Positions 1 to 9,105 of a DNA stretch of 64,000 bases are shown here, piece by piece. The stretch's first letter is position 1; every line of letters starts with the position of its first letter. Under the pieces are notes generated by a model. The model did no database searches and had not been told where the DNA came from. It worked only from the letters and a program-made list of their open reading frames with translations. Source of the DNA: Natronincola ferrireducens. Lineage in GTDB: Bacteria > Bacillota > Clostridia > Peptostreptococcales > Natronincolaceae. The stretch lies in contig NZ_FNFP01000003.1 in NCBI RefSeq assembly GCF_900100845.1, positions 1-64,000 on the forward strand. Reading direction: 5' to 3'. Made by a program: the position numbers and the translations under genes.

Positions 1-279
1 GACCGTGGATACCAATACACTTCAAATGGGTTTAAACATAAGGTAGAAGCAGCAGGAATGACGCAAAGTATGTCACGTGTAGGAAAGTGTATTGACAATG
101 GGCCAATGGAAGGTTTTTTTGGAACTCTAAAATGTGAAAAGTATTATCTCAATAAATACAATACCTTCAAAGAGCTAAATGAGGCGATAGATGAATACAT
201 TCATTTCTATAATCATAAGAGATTACAAAAGAAATTAAGCGACCTTAGCCCGATGGAATTTCGAGCTGTGGCCGCTTAG
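1..279 (+). CDS. IS3-family transposase OrfB, C-terminal part (runs off window start)
   Basis: The reading frame is already open at base 1, so only the C-terminal 92 residues of a DDE integrase-type transposase are visible. It starts inside the catalytic core: DRGYQYTS carries the second Asp of the DDE triad, and GPMEGFFGTLKCE carries the Glu of the IS3/IS150 group. The end, FYNHKRLQKKLSDLSPMEF, is the usual IS3 OrfB tail. A probable terminal repeat lies just downstream. The upstream part, including OrfA and any programmed frameshift, is outside the window, so whether the element is intact cannot be judged. Confidence 0.93.
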   Translation, partial: DRGYQYTSNGFKHKVEAAGMTQSMSRVGKCIDNGPMEGFFGTLKCEKYYLNKYNTFKELNEAIDEYIHFYNHKRLQKKLSDLSPMEFRAVAA

Positions 280-325
280 ATTAGTTTTTATTATTTCCAC
301 TGTCTACTTGACAGGGTGCAGTTCA
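1..325 (+). mobile_element. IS3-family insertion sequence, right end
   Basis: This covers the transposase tail plus the right terminal repeat at about 301-325. That repeat reads TGTCTACTTGACAGGG and continues to GTTCA, so its reverse complement begins TGAACTGCACCCTGTC, a usual type for IS3/IS150 ends. The exact outer end is inferred. The left end and target duplication are outside the window. Confidence 0.8.
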
Positions 326-369
326 AGGATACGGGGGAAGATAAGCTATTTATCTTCCCCCGTATCCTT
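325..369. terminator. perfect 20-bp hairpin, bidirectional terminator
   Basis: Bases 325-344 and 350-369 are perfectly complementary around a 5-base loop, with a run of five G/C in the stem and A/T-rich flanks. It sits between the IS end and the convergent TSCPD gene, so it probably ends transcription from both. The IS end abuts or overlaps the left arm. Confidence 0.75.
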
Positions 370-377
370 TCTTAAAT

Positions 378-632
378 TTAGACAGCTTCCTTTTTCATAC
401 CTGCCTCTAGGGCCATCGCCAGTTGATCGGGGCAAGATGTGGGTTTTCCTCCACAGGTAATGCCTCTTAATTTACTAATTGCTTCTTCTACCTGCATACC
501 TTGGATTAGCTGACTAATCCCCTTCAGGTTACCAGGACATCCCCCGTAAAAAACTACATCTTTTACGATACCATCATTGATAGAAAAATTAATTTGTTGT
601 GAACATACTCCTCTAGGTGTAAATGAATACAT
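378..632 (-). CDS. TSCPD domain protein (TIGR03905 type)
   Basis: A small cytosolic protein of 84 residues. It begins MYSFTPRGVCSQQI and carries GGCPGNL, GITCGGKPTSCPDQL and a final alpha helix, matching the small TIGR03905 family named for its TSCPD motif. The conserved cysteines (GVCS, GGCPG, ITCGG, TSCPD) suggest a metal or redox site, and the same fold occurs at the end of some B12-dependent ribonucleotide reductases. The biochemical role is unknown. An in-frame ATG 27 bases upstream exists, but the chosen start has an AAAGGGG ribosome site about eight bases before it. It is a single-gene unit ending at the hairpin at 325-369. Confidence 0.85.
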   Translation of the reverse strand: MYSFTPRGVCSQQINFSINDGIVKDVVFYGGCPGNLKGISQLIQGMQVEEAISKLRGITCGGKPTSCPDQLAMALEAGMKKEAV

Positions 633-1121
633 AATGAAACCCCTTTCTAACTTAGTCATGAAATGATTTTATGAAAAACAGTTTTCCTTTGAAAGATATG
701 GACCTTGGACTTATTGAAATATATCAAAAGAATTTAAACTACTTTTATATCTAAAAGGAAAATAATTTTTATATATTATTTAAAAAATCCATTCCATTAA
801 AATATTAATGAATTATGTATCTTTTGTCAATGATGTTTTGATATAGAAAAGAGTATGAAATTGGATTTGCTAATAAGGAATAGGAATAGACGCATAATTC
901 AAATAAGAACAATATAGAAAATTCATCTAGTATAAATAATTGTTACATATAAAGGAAATAGAAGGATATCCATGGGTGGGAGAAGAAATTATATAAAGTA
1001 ACTTTGAATTTTTCTATAATGAATTCCTTAGAAATAAGGATATAAAAAGGGATGCATCAATTAATTAATGAAAGGAACTATAATCTCTTCAACAACGTCT
1101 AAATTACTAGGAGGGGATTCA
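633..1121. other. intergenic, no gene recognised
   Basis: This AT-rich spacer lies between divergent genes and must hold both promoters. No convincing -35/-10 pair, RNA gene or conserved reading frame was seen. An in-frame ATG at 1068 could lengthen the following protein by 18 residues but has no good ribosome site. Confidence 0.4.
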
Positions 1122-2528
1122 ATGAAAAAGTTGATAAAAAGTATTGTATATGCTATCCTTATGGTGTCTTTTTCTACTATGGTCTTTGCCAATTCTGGAC
1201 CTGTTTTTTGGCAAGGATACCCGGCTTCAGATAGCATGGCAATTCAAGAGAACACCCCAATTATGGTAAGGAATGAAAATCTTATTTTTGACTTTTCTGA
1301 TAATAGTGAGTCCTTCCATACCATTATTGGAAGAGTCACTGCTGCCTATACAATGGTTAATCCAACAAATGACATGCAATCGGTACAGATGGCTTTTCCT
1401 TTTGTAGGAAGGCTTGATAGCTTTTCCCCTGAGGACATTGCTATAACCGCTGGTGAAGAGCCACTGTCCTATGAAATTTATGTGGGAGATGTGGTTAACA
1501 GCTACGGAAATTCCCTTCAACAGGATAAGGAAGTAAGCTTTGATTTTGCCACAACTATAAAAAACATCACCGATGAGTTCTACAGGGCCGATAACTTTGC
1601 AGAGGACGAAAAGGGTAAGCTCTACATTATTGAGGTAAAACCAACTACTGACCAAAGAATAAACTTTGTAGTTGATTTTAATTTTGATGCTGAAACAACC
1701 AAAGTCCTTACAAACGGATTTAATCGGTATGAATGGAATAGGGAAAAAACAAAAATTGCTACTTGGTGTTATAGTCCTGAAACTTTAGAAATTTTTGTTT
1801 TAGGTGAAGATATTGATTTACAGATAAGTGCTTTTACAGATGGAGAATTAAAGATAGAGACTGATTTGTTCACCTATGAAATAGCTACGCAAGAGGTGGA
1901 ATTTAAACCATATTTTATGGACTATATAAAAAAGAATTCCCATAAAGAAAGGCATTCTATGATTTCTGACACCCAGCTGTACAATGTGTATGGGAAGGCT
2001 TTGGATGTTCACTTCACCCGAAATATGGCCTATGCTTCTGAACATGACTTTATGGGGGAGGAAAATTACCAGCGAATATTAACCCTTGTTTACACTGTTG
2101 ATTTTCCTCAAAATAGTGAAAAAGAAGTAAGTGTAAGCTATAAGACAACAGGAACAATGGATAGAACCCAAACAGTAAAGCCCCTATACTCATTTGATTA
2201 TATTTTAAATCCTGCTAAAAACTGGCGTGACTTTGAAAATTTAAATATCAAAGTTATCCCACCAAAAGAAGCTCCTTATATTGTGAAGAGCAGTATAGAG
2301 CTAGAAAAGGGAGAAGATAAGGTATATACAGCAACATTACCGAATTTACCTGATGAGGATTTATCCTTTACCCTCTACGCCCACGAGACAATCACATTAC
2401 TGGATAAGGCTGGAGGACATTTGAAGGGTCGTTTTGGATATTTCACCCCTTTTGTGATGATAGCAATAGGACTTTTTATTGTTGGAGTAATTATTAGAGT
2501 ATTCAAGTTATATAAAACCAAAGAATAA
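1122..2528 (+). CDS. exported, C-terminally membrane-anchored protein of unknown function
   Basis: This protein of 468 residues is not recognised. It starts with a signal peptide (MKKLIKSIVYAILMVSFS, probable cleavage near VFANSG), followed by a large extracytoplasmic region rich in beta-strand-like, acidic and aromatic sequence. Near the C-terminus is one hydrophobic helix (FVMIAIGLFIVGVIIRVF) with a short basic tail. The predicted topology is outside-facing with a membrane anchor. There is no LPXTG sortase signal and no enzyme motif. The start is set by AGGAGGGG six bases upstream, and the signal peptide begins exactly there. It is monocistronic, with a terminator directly after the stop. 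Confidence 0.7.
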   Translation: MKKLIKSIVYAILMVSFSTMVFANSGPVFWQGYPASDSMAIQENTPIMVRNENLIFDFSDNSESFHTIIGRVTAAYTMVNPTNDMQSVQMAFPFVGRLDSFSPEDIAITAGEEPLSYEIYVGDVVNSYGNSLQQDKEVSFDFATTIKNITDEFYRADNFAEDEKGKLYIIEVKPTTDQRINFVVDFNFDAETTKVLTNGFNRYEWNREKTKIATWCYSPETLEIFVLGEDIDLQISAFTDGELKIETDLFTYEIATQEVEFKPYFMDYIKKNSHKERHSMISDTQLYNVYGKALDVHFTRNMAYASEHDFMGEENYQRILTLVYTVDFPQNSEKEVSVSYKTTGTMDRTQTVKPLYSFDYILNPAKNWRDFENLNIKVIPPKEAPYIVKSSIELEKGEDKVYTATLPNLPDEDLSFTLYAHETITLLDKAGGHLKGRFGYFTPFVMIAIGLFIVGVIIRVFKLYKTKE

Positions 2529-2571
2529 ATATTTAAACTCCTACTTCATAATAAGTGGGAGTTTAAATATT
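2528..2571 (+). terminator. terminator hairpin
   Basis: Arms 2528-2546 and 2553-2571 form a 19-bp stem with one G-T pair, overlapping the stop codon of the preceding exported-protein gene. There is no long T tract, but the stem is long. Confidence 0.6.
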
Positions 2572-3016
2572 ATATGGCGAAATTAAATTGGGCTACACTT
2601 CAGTAGAGGTAAATACTTCCCCAAAATTAGAATTCATTTTATTAGGCTGCTTAGAAAAAATGAATACAGAATAGACAATAATACCCCCCTTATCCGATTT
2701 AAATAATTAAATCTCTCCTAAACATTTGAGTTATATTTTTATAAGATTACAAAAATATTTATTTGGCTATAATTCAGTGTATAAGCCAAATACATCTCCC
2801 TGAAGGGACTATTTTTATAAGATATTATTATTATAGATTTTAAAAAAATCATAAAGGCTTATGAAGACTGCTGAAGTATACATAAAAAACCATATGACCC
2901 ATATTGTTACCAGGTTAAAACAATCTAATAAGTATTGCATACTCCTAACTTCTGTGTCAATATAGATATATATATGAGTTAACTTTGGAAATGCAATAAT
3001 ATACGAGGTGATAGTC
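2572..3016. other. intergenic leader region with a hairpin
   Basis: No gene is seen. An 8-bp inverted repeat ATTTGGCT/AGCCAAAT lies at 2761-2791, followed by a TCCCTGAAGGGA mini-palindrome and a short T run (about 2797-2817). It could be an attenuator or leader structure for the amidation cluster 200 bases downstream, but it matches no riboswitch I know. Confidence 0.35.
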
Positions 3017-4201
3017 ATGAATAATAAAGCTGTAATTTTAGGATCCAATTATTATATAGGTTTAAGTGCCATTCGATGTTTAGGGGTGCATGGTATAACC
3101 ACTGTAGCTGTAGACTACTCTGAAGAAAACACCTATGGTGCTAAATCCAAATATTGTTCTGAAAGGCTTATTTCTCCCCACTATAAAGAAGATCCAAAGG
3201 GGTTTATTAGGTTTTTAAAGGATTATGCCAAGAGACAAAGTTCTCCTCCAGTGCTTATTCCCTGTCACGATGCATATGTTGAGATTGTTGATGAATACTT
3301 ATCAGAGCTGCAGGAATGTTTCCTTATTCCTCAAACTGACAAAGGCTTATATACAAAGCTTATGAATAAAGAAACCTTGCACCGATTAGCTATGGAAAAA
3401 GGTGTGACTGTACCAGAGACAGTTAGGGTAAATGAAGAGAATTTCTTTGAAAAAGTAGAAAGCATGATTAAATTTCCTTGTATTGTTAAACCTGTTGATT
3501 CAGCCTCCTTTGTGGCGAAATTTAGAAGAAAGATATTTAAGGTTCATAATAAAGAGGAACTAGAAAAAGCCTTAGAAAAGGCCCAAGACGCCGACTTAGA
3601 AGTAATTGTCCAAAGGATTATACCAGGCTTTGATGATCATATGTATACTTTTGACGCCTATTTAAATCAAGAGGCTAAAGTAACCCATTGGACCACCTGT
3701 CAAAAGTATCGTCAATATCCTATCAACTTTGGAGCCTCTGTTTATACGGGACAAAAACATGTACCTGAGCTTTATGAAATTGGGGCTAAATTTTTAGAAG
3801 AGGTAGGCTATAAAGGGTTTGCTGAAATAGAATTCAAAAAGGATGAAGAAACTGGAGAATTTTATCTAATAGAAATAAATGTGAGAATTACCAACTTTAA
3901 TAATATGTTATATAAGGTGGGTTTAAATATGCCCTATATAACCTACCGAGAATTAACAGGACAACCCCTAGAGCCCAAGGCTATTACAGAAGATACAAAC
4001 ATCGTGTTTTGGTATGCTTTTGAGGATTTATTGGCAATTAAAGATTATATCAAAACTGGACAACTTACCTTGTGGGAGGTACTGGCATCTTTATTTAAAC
4101 CAAAGGCCTACGCAATTTGGGATTGGAATGATCCAGCACCTGGTTTTGCATTTTTACAAAACCTTGCAGGTAAAATATTGAAAAAAATCACTAGAAGATA
4201 A
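3017..4201 (+). CDS. ATP-grasp carboxylate-amine ligase
   Basis: This protein of 394 residues has the three-part ATP-grasp layout. An N-terminal Rossmann-like lobe begins AVILGSNYYIGLSAIRCLG. Next comes an ATP-lid lobe with KFPCIVKPVDSAS and the E.IVQRIIPG strand. A C-terminal catalytic lobe carries FAEIEFK and FYLIEINVRITNFNN, the Glu/Asn metal ligands. Such enzymes activate a carboxylate as acyl-phosphate and join it to an amine. The N-lobe resembles the carboxylate-amine ligase group that includes D-aspartate ligases of cell-wall cross-bridges, but the substrate is not shown here. The start has GAGGTG seven bases upstream; the GTG at 3008 overlaps that site and was rejected. It heads a tight group with the MurE-like and AsnB genes. 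Confidence 0.85.
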   Translation: MNNKAVILGSNYYIGLSAIRCLGVHGITTVAVDYSEENTYGAKSKYCSERLISPHYKEDPKGFIRFLKDYAKRQSSPPVLIPCHDAYVEIVDEYLSELQECFLIPQTDKGLYTKLMNKETLHRLAMEKGVTVPETVRVNEENFFEKVESMIKFPCIVKPVDSASFVAKFRRKIFKVHNKEELEKALEKAQDADLEVIVQRIIPGFDDHMYTFDAYLNQEAKVTHWTTCQKYRQYPINFGASVYTGQKHVPELYEIGAKFLEEVGYKGFAEIEFKKDEETGEFYLIEINVRITNFNNMLYKVGLNMPYITYRELTGQPLEPKAITEDTNIVFWYAFEDLLAIKDYIKTGQLTLWEVLASLFKPKAYAIWDWNDPAPGFAFLQNLAGKILKKITRR

Positions 4202-4259
4202 CACAAGAAACTTATAGTAAGAAAATTTCTATTAGAGATAAATAGAAGGAGGGATACAA

Positions 4260-5849
4260 ATGGTAAAACTAAGAAAACTACTTAATTCAATAGGGGTTTT
4301 AGAAGCTTCTAATGAAAAAGACCTTATTATTCGTGGTATTTCATATCATTCCCAAAAGGTTGGTGAAGGACATCTTTTTGTCTGCATTAAAGGATATAAA
4401 ACCGATGGACATAAATATCTTTCTCAAGCAGTGGAAAAGGGAGCTGTAGCTGCTGTAGTAGAAGAATTTCAAGAGGGAATCGATATACCCCAATATCTTG
4501 TGGAAAATAGTAGAATTGCCTTAGCTCAATTAGGAGCAGCTTTTTATAACAATCCTTCTAAAGCTATGAAAATGATAGGTATTACAGCCACCAATGGCAA
4601 AACAACCACTTCCTATATGACCAATGCTATTTTAGAAAATCATGGATTGAAAACAGGATTGATAGGAACTGTTTCTATAAAAATAGATGATGAATCTATA
4701 CCTGCTGAGTTGACAACACCAGAATCCTTAGATTTACAATGTTATTTAAATGAAATGGTGGAACGGGATGTCTCTCATGTAACCATGGAGGTCTCTTCTT
4801 CTGCTTTAGAGCTGCATCGGATAAAAGAAGTGGATTATGATATTGTCAGCTTTAACAATATAAGTAGGGAACATATTGATGCCCACGGTTCCTTTGAGAA
4901 GTATTATGAATTTAAATCCAGCTTAGTTATAAATGCAAAGGAAAGTAGTATTGCTGTCCTTAATTTAGACTGTCCCTATTCAGCGGTTCTTGCTGATCAT
5001 ACGAAGGCACAGGTTATAACCTTTGGGGTTGGCAGTAGAGAAGGTCATATTCACTGCAAAAACTTGGATTTATCCACCGGTAGAGGAAGATTTACAGTAG
5101 AAATCTTAAAGCCTTTTAAGGTCCATGACATTGAATACTCACCGACAGAATTTGATATAGAGTTATCTGTTCCTGGTTTACATTCTGTATACAACTCCAT
5201 GGTGGCGATAACAATTGGATTGCTCTGTGGTATACCTATTGACACAATACAAAAAACCTTGAGAACCTTTACGGGGGTAGAAAGACGATTTGAATTCATC
5301 TTTGAAGATGATATTAAGATTATAGATGATCATTTTGCTAATCCTGGTAATATCAACGTAACTTTACAAACGTTAGACTATATGGATTATAAAAATCTAC
5401 ATTTGGTCTATGCTATTAGAGGCGAGAGGGGTCCTACAGTTAACAGAGAAAATTCTGAAGCAATTGTAAAATGGAGTTCTAGGCTTGGTTTTGATGAGGT
5501 CATTGCAACCAAGAGCGTATCCCATGTAACATCTAAGGATAAGGTTACAGATGAGGAACTCCATGTATTTCAAGAGGTAATGTCTGAGGCCAATATAAAA
5601 GTCAACCTATATGATGAATTGACGGATGCTATAGCCCATGCCCTTTCGAAGGCTGAGGAGGGGGATCTTATTCTATTGGCGGGCTGTCAGGGAATGGATT
5701 ATGGGGCAGAGATTGCACTACAGCAGCTACATGTGAAAAAAGCTGAATATCCAGTAGAAAAGCTATTTTACCCTCTACGCAATAGAGTAGCTGGTATTTC
5801 CAATGATTTGACAGTATATAACATTTCTCAAGATAATGAATCTAATTAA
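4260..5849 (+). CDS. MurE-like Mur ligase with altered substrate motifs
   Basis: A 529-residue Mur ligase with the MurE domain order. It has an N-terminal MurE-like domain, then the ATPase domain (P-loop TATNGKTTT at about 110-118, K114) with the carbamylated-lysine region YEFKSSL (K219). The C-terminal domain starts near 340. MurE proper joins meso-DAP or lysine to UDP-MurNAc-L-Ala-D-Glu. Here the DNPR amino-acid-binding motif is absent; the matching stretch is ATKSVSHVTSKDK at about 416-428. The usual DYAHTPD is replaced by DDHFANPGN (356-364), and the AGKGHE loop reads AGCQGMD. It is therefore probably a paralogue with another substrate. It is followed after 14 bases by the AsnB-type gene. 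Confidence 0.85.
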   Translation: MVKLRKLLNSIGVLEASNEKDLIIRGISYHSQKVGEGHLFVCIKGYKTDGHKYLSQAVEKGAVAAVVEEFQEGIDIPQYLVENSRIALAQLGAAFYNNPSKAMKMIGITATNGKTTTSYMTNAILENHGLKTGLIGTVSIKIDDESIPAELTTPESLDLQCYLNEMVERDVSHVTMEVSSSALELHRIKEVDYDIVSFNNISREHIDAHGSFEKYYEFKSSLVINAKESSIAVLNLDCPYSAVLADHTKAQVITFGVGSREGHIHCKNLDLSTGRGRFTVEILKPFKVHDIEYSPTEFDIELSVPGLHSVYNSMVAITIGLLCGIPIDTIQKTLRTFTGVERRFEFIFEDDIKIIDDHFANPGNINVTLQTLDYMDYKNLHLVYAIRGERGPTVNRENSEAIVKWSSRLGFDEVIATKSVSHVTSKDKVTDEELHVFQEVMSEANIKVNLYDELTDAIAHALSKAEEGDLILLAGCQGMDYGAEIALQQLHVKKAEYPVEKLFYPLRNRVAGISNDLTVYNISQDNESN

Positions 5850-5863
5850 ATGGGGGTAATAAA

Positions 5864-7711
5864 ATGTGTGGTTTTGTTGGATTTGCCTCTGCTGGCCCAG
5901 AGTTAGATAAGGTTAAAACAATAAATGATATGATGATGGCTATCCTCCATAGGGGCCCTGATAGTGGTGATTTCTTTACAGATGATGAGGTAACATTAGG
6001 ATTTAGAAGGCTTAGTATTATTGATTTATCCCAGGAAGCAAGTCAGCCCATGTATAATGAGGATAAAAGCTGTGTAATGGTTTTTAATGGAGAAATCTAT
6101 AATTTTCAAGAATTAAGGAATGACTTAATAGAGAAGGGTCATATATTTAAAAACAACTCTGATAGTGAAGTAATTATTCATGGTTATGAGGAGTATGGTG
6201 TAGATATATTAAAGAAGCTTAGAGGGATGTTTGCCATTGCTATATGGGATACAAGAAATGAAACCATGCTTTTAGCAAGGGATATTTTTGGCATAAAGCC
6301 CCTCTACTATACCCAAAATACATCAGATAACTCTTTTATATTTGGCTCAGAAATAAAAGCCTTTTTAAAGCAACCAGCCTTTATAAAAGAACTGAATAAG
6401 GATGCATTAAAGCCTTATCTTACCTTTCAGTATTCTGTTTTGGATGAAACCTTTTTCAAAGGGGTTTACAAGCTAAGGCCTGCCCATTATATGATCTACA
6501 AAAAGGGTGAAATTGACATAAAGCCCTATTGGGAGCTAAAGTATGACGAAAAAGAAAATAGTTTAGAATACTATGTGGAGGAAATTAAAAAGACTTTACA
6601 GGAATCCGTTAACTACCATAGAATCAGTGATGTGAAGGTAGGATCTTTCCTGTCAGGTGGAATAGATTCCAGTTATATTACAGCATTATTAAAGCCAAAC
6701 AAGACCTTTTCAGTAGGCTTTCAAGACCATGAAGGAATGTTTAATGAGACAAACTTAGCAAAAGATCTCTCGAATATTTTAGGGATAGAAAACCATAAAA
6801 AGATTATGAATGCTGATGAATGCTTTGACATGATCTCAACCATCCAGTATCATATGGATGAACCCCAATCCAACCTATCCTCAGTACCCTTGTACTATTT
6901 AGCGAAGCTAGCCAGGGAGCATGTAACGGTGGTCTTATCAGGAGAGGGGGCTGATGAAATATTTGGCGGCTATACATGGTATCAGAAGTCGGCTAAATTA
7001 GAACAGTATGAAAAAGTACCCTATTTTATTCGTCGTACAGTTGCATCTGTATGTAGCCTCCTGCCTCCAAATAGAGTAACCAACTTTTTAGTCAAGGGTG
7101 GACAGACCATTGAGGAGAAGTTTATTGGACAGGCCAAGGTCTATGAGGAGGAAGATGCTTTAAGGGTTTTACGGGATGAGTATAAAAACGGTCCATCTGT
7201 TGAAAGTATTACAAAACAAGTGTATAATCGGGTTAAGGGAAAAGACGATGTTACCAAAATGCAATACCTTGACATTCACCTTTGGCTACCGGGGGATATT
7301 CTATTAAAGGCTGATAAAATGAGTATGGCCCATTCCCTCGAATTAAGGGTACCATTTTTGGATAAGGAAGTTATGGCTTTAGCTTCAGAAATACCTAGAA
7401 ATCTAAGGGTCAACAGAAAGGATACAAAATATGCCCTAAGAAGGGCTTCTGAGGAAGTTCTCCCAGATGAATGGGCAAATCGTGTAAAGGTAGGGTTTCC
7501 TGTTCCAGTTAGATATTGGTTAAGGGAGGAAAAATACTACAACATCGTGAAGGAAATGTTTGAATCGGATATAGCAAAGGAATTCTTTGTTACTGATGAA
7601 CTTATAAAGTTTCTTGAAGAACATTATACCGGTAAAAATAATTATGCTAGATATATTTGGACAACCTATGTATTTCTTGTATGGTATAAGAAATTTTTTG
7701 TGGAATTATAA
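5864..7711 (+). CDS. asnB: asparagine synthase-like glutamine amidotransferase
   Basis: This 615-residue class II amidotransferase has both catalytic halves. Cys2 (MCGFVGFAS) is the N-terminal nucleophile of the glutaminase, followed by RRLSIIDLS, FNGEIYN and a RDIFGIKPLYY segment. The synthetase half has the PPi-loop LSGGIDSS at 263-270 and SGEGADEIFGGY. Full length and intact motifs indicate an active enzyme that moves ammonia from glutamine to an ATP-activated carboxylate. Relatives make free asparagine, while others (AsnH of Lactococcus, AsnB of C. difficile) amidate peptidoglycan. Its place directly behind the MurE-like and ATP-grasp genes favours the second kind of role. It uses a GGGGGT ribosome site. 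Confidence 0.9.
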   Translation: MCGFVGFASAGPELDKVKTINDMMMAILHRGPDSGDFFTDDEVTLGFRRLSIIDLSQEASQPMYNEDKSCVMVFNGEIYNFQELRNDLIEKGHIFKNNSDSEVIIHGYEEYGVDILKKLRGMFAIAIWDTRNETMLLARDIFGIKPLYYTQNTSDNSFIFGSEIKAFLKQPAFIKELNKDALKPYLTFQYSVLDETFFKGVYKLRPAHYMIYKKGEIDIKPYWELKYDEKENSLEYYVEEIKKTLQESVNYHRISDVKVGSFLSGGIDSSYITALLKPNKTFSVGFQDHEGMFNETNLAKDLSNILGIENHKKIMNADECFDMISTIQYHMDEPQSNLSSVPLYYLAKLAREHVTVVLSGEGADEIFGGYTWYQKSAKLEQYEKVPYFIRRTVASVCSLLPPNRVTNFLVKGGQTIEEKFIGQAKVYEEEDALRVLRDEYKNGPSVESITKQVYNRVKGKDDVTKMQYLDIHLWLPGDILLKADKMSMAHSLELRVPFLDKEVMALASEIPRNLRVNRKDTKYALRRASEEVLPDEWANRVKVGFPVPVRYWLREEKYYNIVKEMFESDIAKEFFVTDELIKFLEEHYTGKNNYARYIWTTYVFLVWYKKFFVEL

Positions 7712-7910
7712 TAATTATACTCAATTAATTAAAAGTCACTAAACATTTTAATTTCAATGTAGTGCTAATTACTTCCTGTATACAGTGGGGATTAAGGACT
7801 GCATCCGTCAAATAATTTGAGCTACAATTGAAGGGAACAGAAATTTCTCCTCAATTAAGGCTCATTTTATATAGAAGGCCATAAATACTATTGACTAGGG
7901 CATTTGTTGT

Positions 7911-7942
7911 CCACTATTTAAGGAACATAGTGGGGTTTTTTG
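7911..7942 (+). terminator. terminator about 200 bases after asnB
   Basis: CCACTAT (7911-7917) pairs with ATAGTGG (7927-7933) and is followed by GGTTTTTT. It lies between asnB and the C39-like gene and only 36 bases before the next start, so it may partly uncouple the two. Confidence 0.6.
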
Positions 7943-7977
7943 AGGGAGATGTTGATATCTAAAATAGGGGGATACAA

Positions 7978-9024
7978 ATGAAAAAAAGATTTGGAACTAT
8001 ACTGTTTTTTATAATAATCATTGCAGCATTCCTTTTTGTGATAAACAATCGATTTAGAAGTAGTGGAGATCCAGAGGATATTATAGAGGAAAACCAACAG
8101 GGTATTATTACAATTATCAATATTGATGGAGAAGAACAATGGCCTATAAAAAATACTGAATTCATCATCACTGCTGTAGAATCAGGAGAAATTATTGAAA
8201 GTCTTGTTACCGATGAAGATGGTTTAGCATCCTCTAAGCCCCTAGATTATGGCACCAGCTATAGAATAGAGCAGGTTCAAATTTCAGAGGCCTATGGGTT
8301 AAGCAATGAAATAATTGATATAGAAATTGGTGAAGAAAATCATGTCTTAGTCATTGAAAATAATATCAATGAATATGTGAAGGACATTTATAGGACAGAA
8401 ACCAATGATATCATCATCACTGAAGTAGATATTCCAGTGGAAGTCCTTATGCAAAAGCCAGAGTTACCAAATGGATGTGAAATCACTTCCTTAACAGCGG
8501 TCCTGAATTTCTATGGCTATGGGATATCTAAAACAGAAATGTCTGAAGGTTATTTACCAATGGAACCATTTTACAGAAAAAATGACAGGCTTTATGGAGC
8601 TAATCCCTACGAGGCATTTGCTGGAGATCCTAGCCATGCCAGTGGTTTCTTTGTTTATGCCCCTCCAATTGTAGAAGCGGCTAATCAGTATATCCATGAT
8701 GTTGGAGGATTTAAAAGGGCTATCAATATCAGTGGAAGTACAAGGGATGAAATTATCCAACAGCTGGATAAGGGAAGACCTGTAGTTATATGGGTAACCC
8801 TTGATCTGTCACCTCCTAGGTTAAATTATTCTTGGTATTTTTCTAATAGTGAAGAAGAATTTATTGCACCAGTTAATCTACACGCCGTTGTCCTAAGGGG
8901 ATATGATGAAAGCAATGTATATATAATGAATCCCTTAAAGGGTCAAGTAATCCACAATGCAGATGTTTTCTTTGATAGTTATTTTGCATTAGGAGGTCAT
9001 GCAGTGGTGCTGGTTGAAGATTAG
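7978..9024 (+). CDS. membrane-anchored C39-like cysteine peptidase
   Basis: A 348-residue exported protein. Residues 5-22 (FGTILFFIIIIAAFLFVI) form an N-terminal anchor or signal. Residues about 35-130 resemble a small SpaA/Cna-B-like beta domain (IINIDGEEQWPIKNTEF; VTDEDGLASSKPLDYGTSY). The rest is a Peptidase_C39_2 domain: Cys in LPNGCEITSLTAVLNFYGY, His in NLHAVVLRGYD and the final polar residue in YIMNPLKG. Such proteins cut peptides outside the cell, and some act on cell-wall or bacteriocin-like peptides. It follows the amidation cluster on the same strand but lies behind a weak terminator, so a functional link is possible, not shown. The start has AGGGGG six bases upstream. Confidence 0.85.
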   Translation: MKKRFGTILFFIIIIAAFLFVINNRFRSSGDPEDIIEENQQGIITIINIDGEEQWPIKNTEFIITAVESGEIIESLVTDEDGLASSKPLDYGTSYRIEQVQISEAYGLSNEIIDIEIGEENHVLVIENNINEYVKDIYRTETNDIIITEVDIPVEVLMQKPELPNGCEITSLTAVLNFYGYGISKTEMSEGYLPMEPFYRKNDRLYGANPYEAFAGDPSHASGFFVYAPPIVEAANQYIHDVGGFKRAINISGSTRDEIIQQLDKGRPVVIWVTLDLSPPRLNYSWYFSNSEEEFIAPVNLHAVVLRGYDESNVYIMNPLKGQVIHNADVFFDSYFALGGHAVVLVED

Positions 9025-9105
9025 CTTCAATTGTGGAAGCAATAGCTGTTATACAATAAATTTCCATAAAGGATAGGAACCATCAATAACTAAAGGGGGG
9101 ATAGT

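Noticed and set aside
1227-1655. Minus-strand frame of 142 codons inside the exported protein gene
   Set aside because: The plus-strand gene has a signal peptide, ribosome site and terminator; the minus frame has none.
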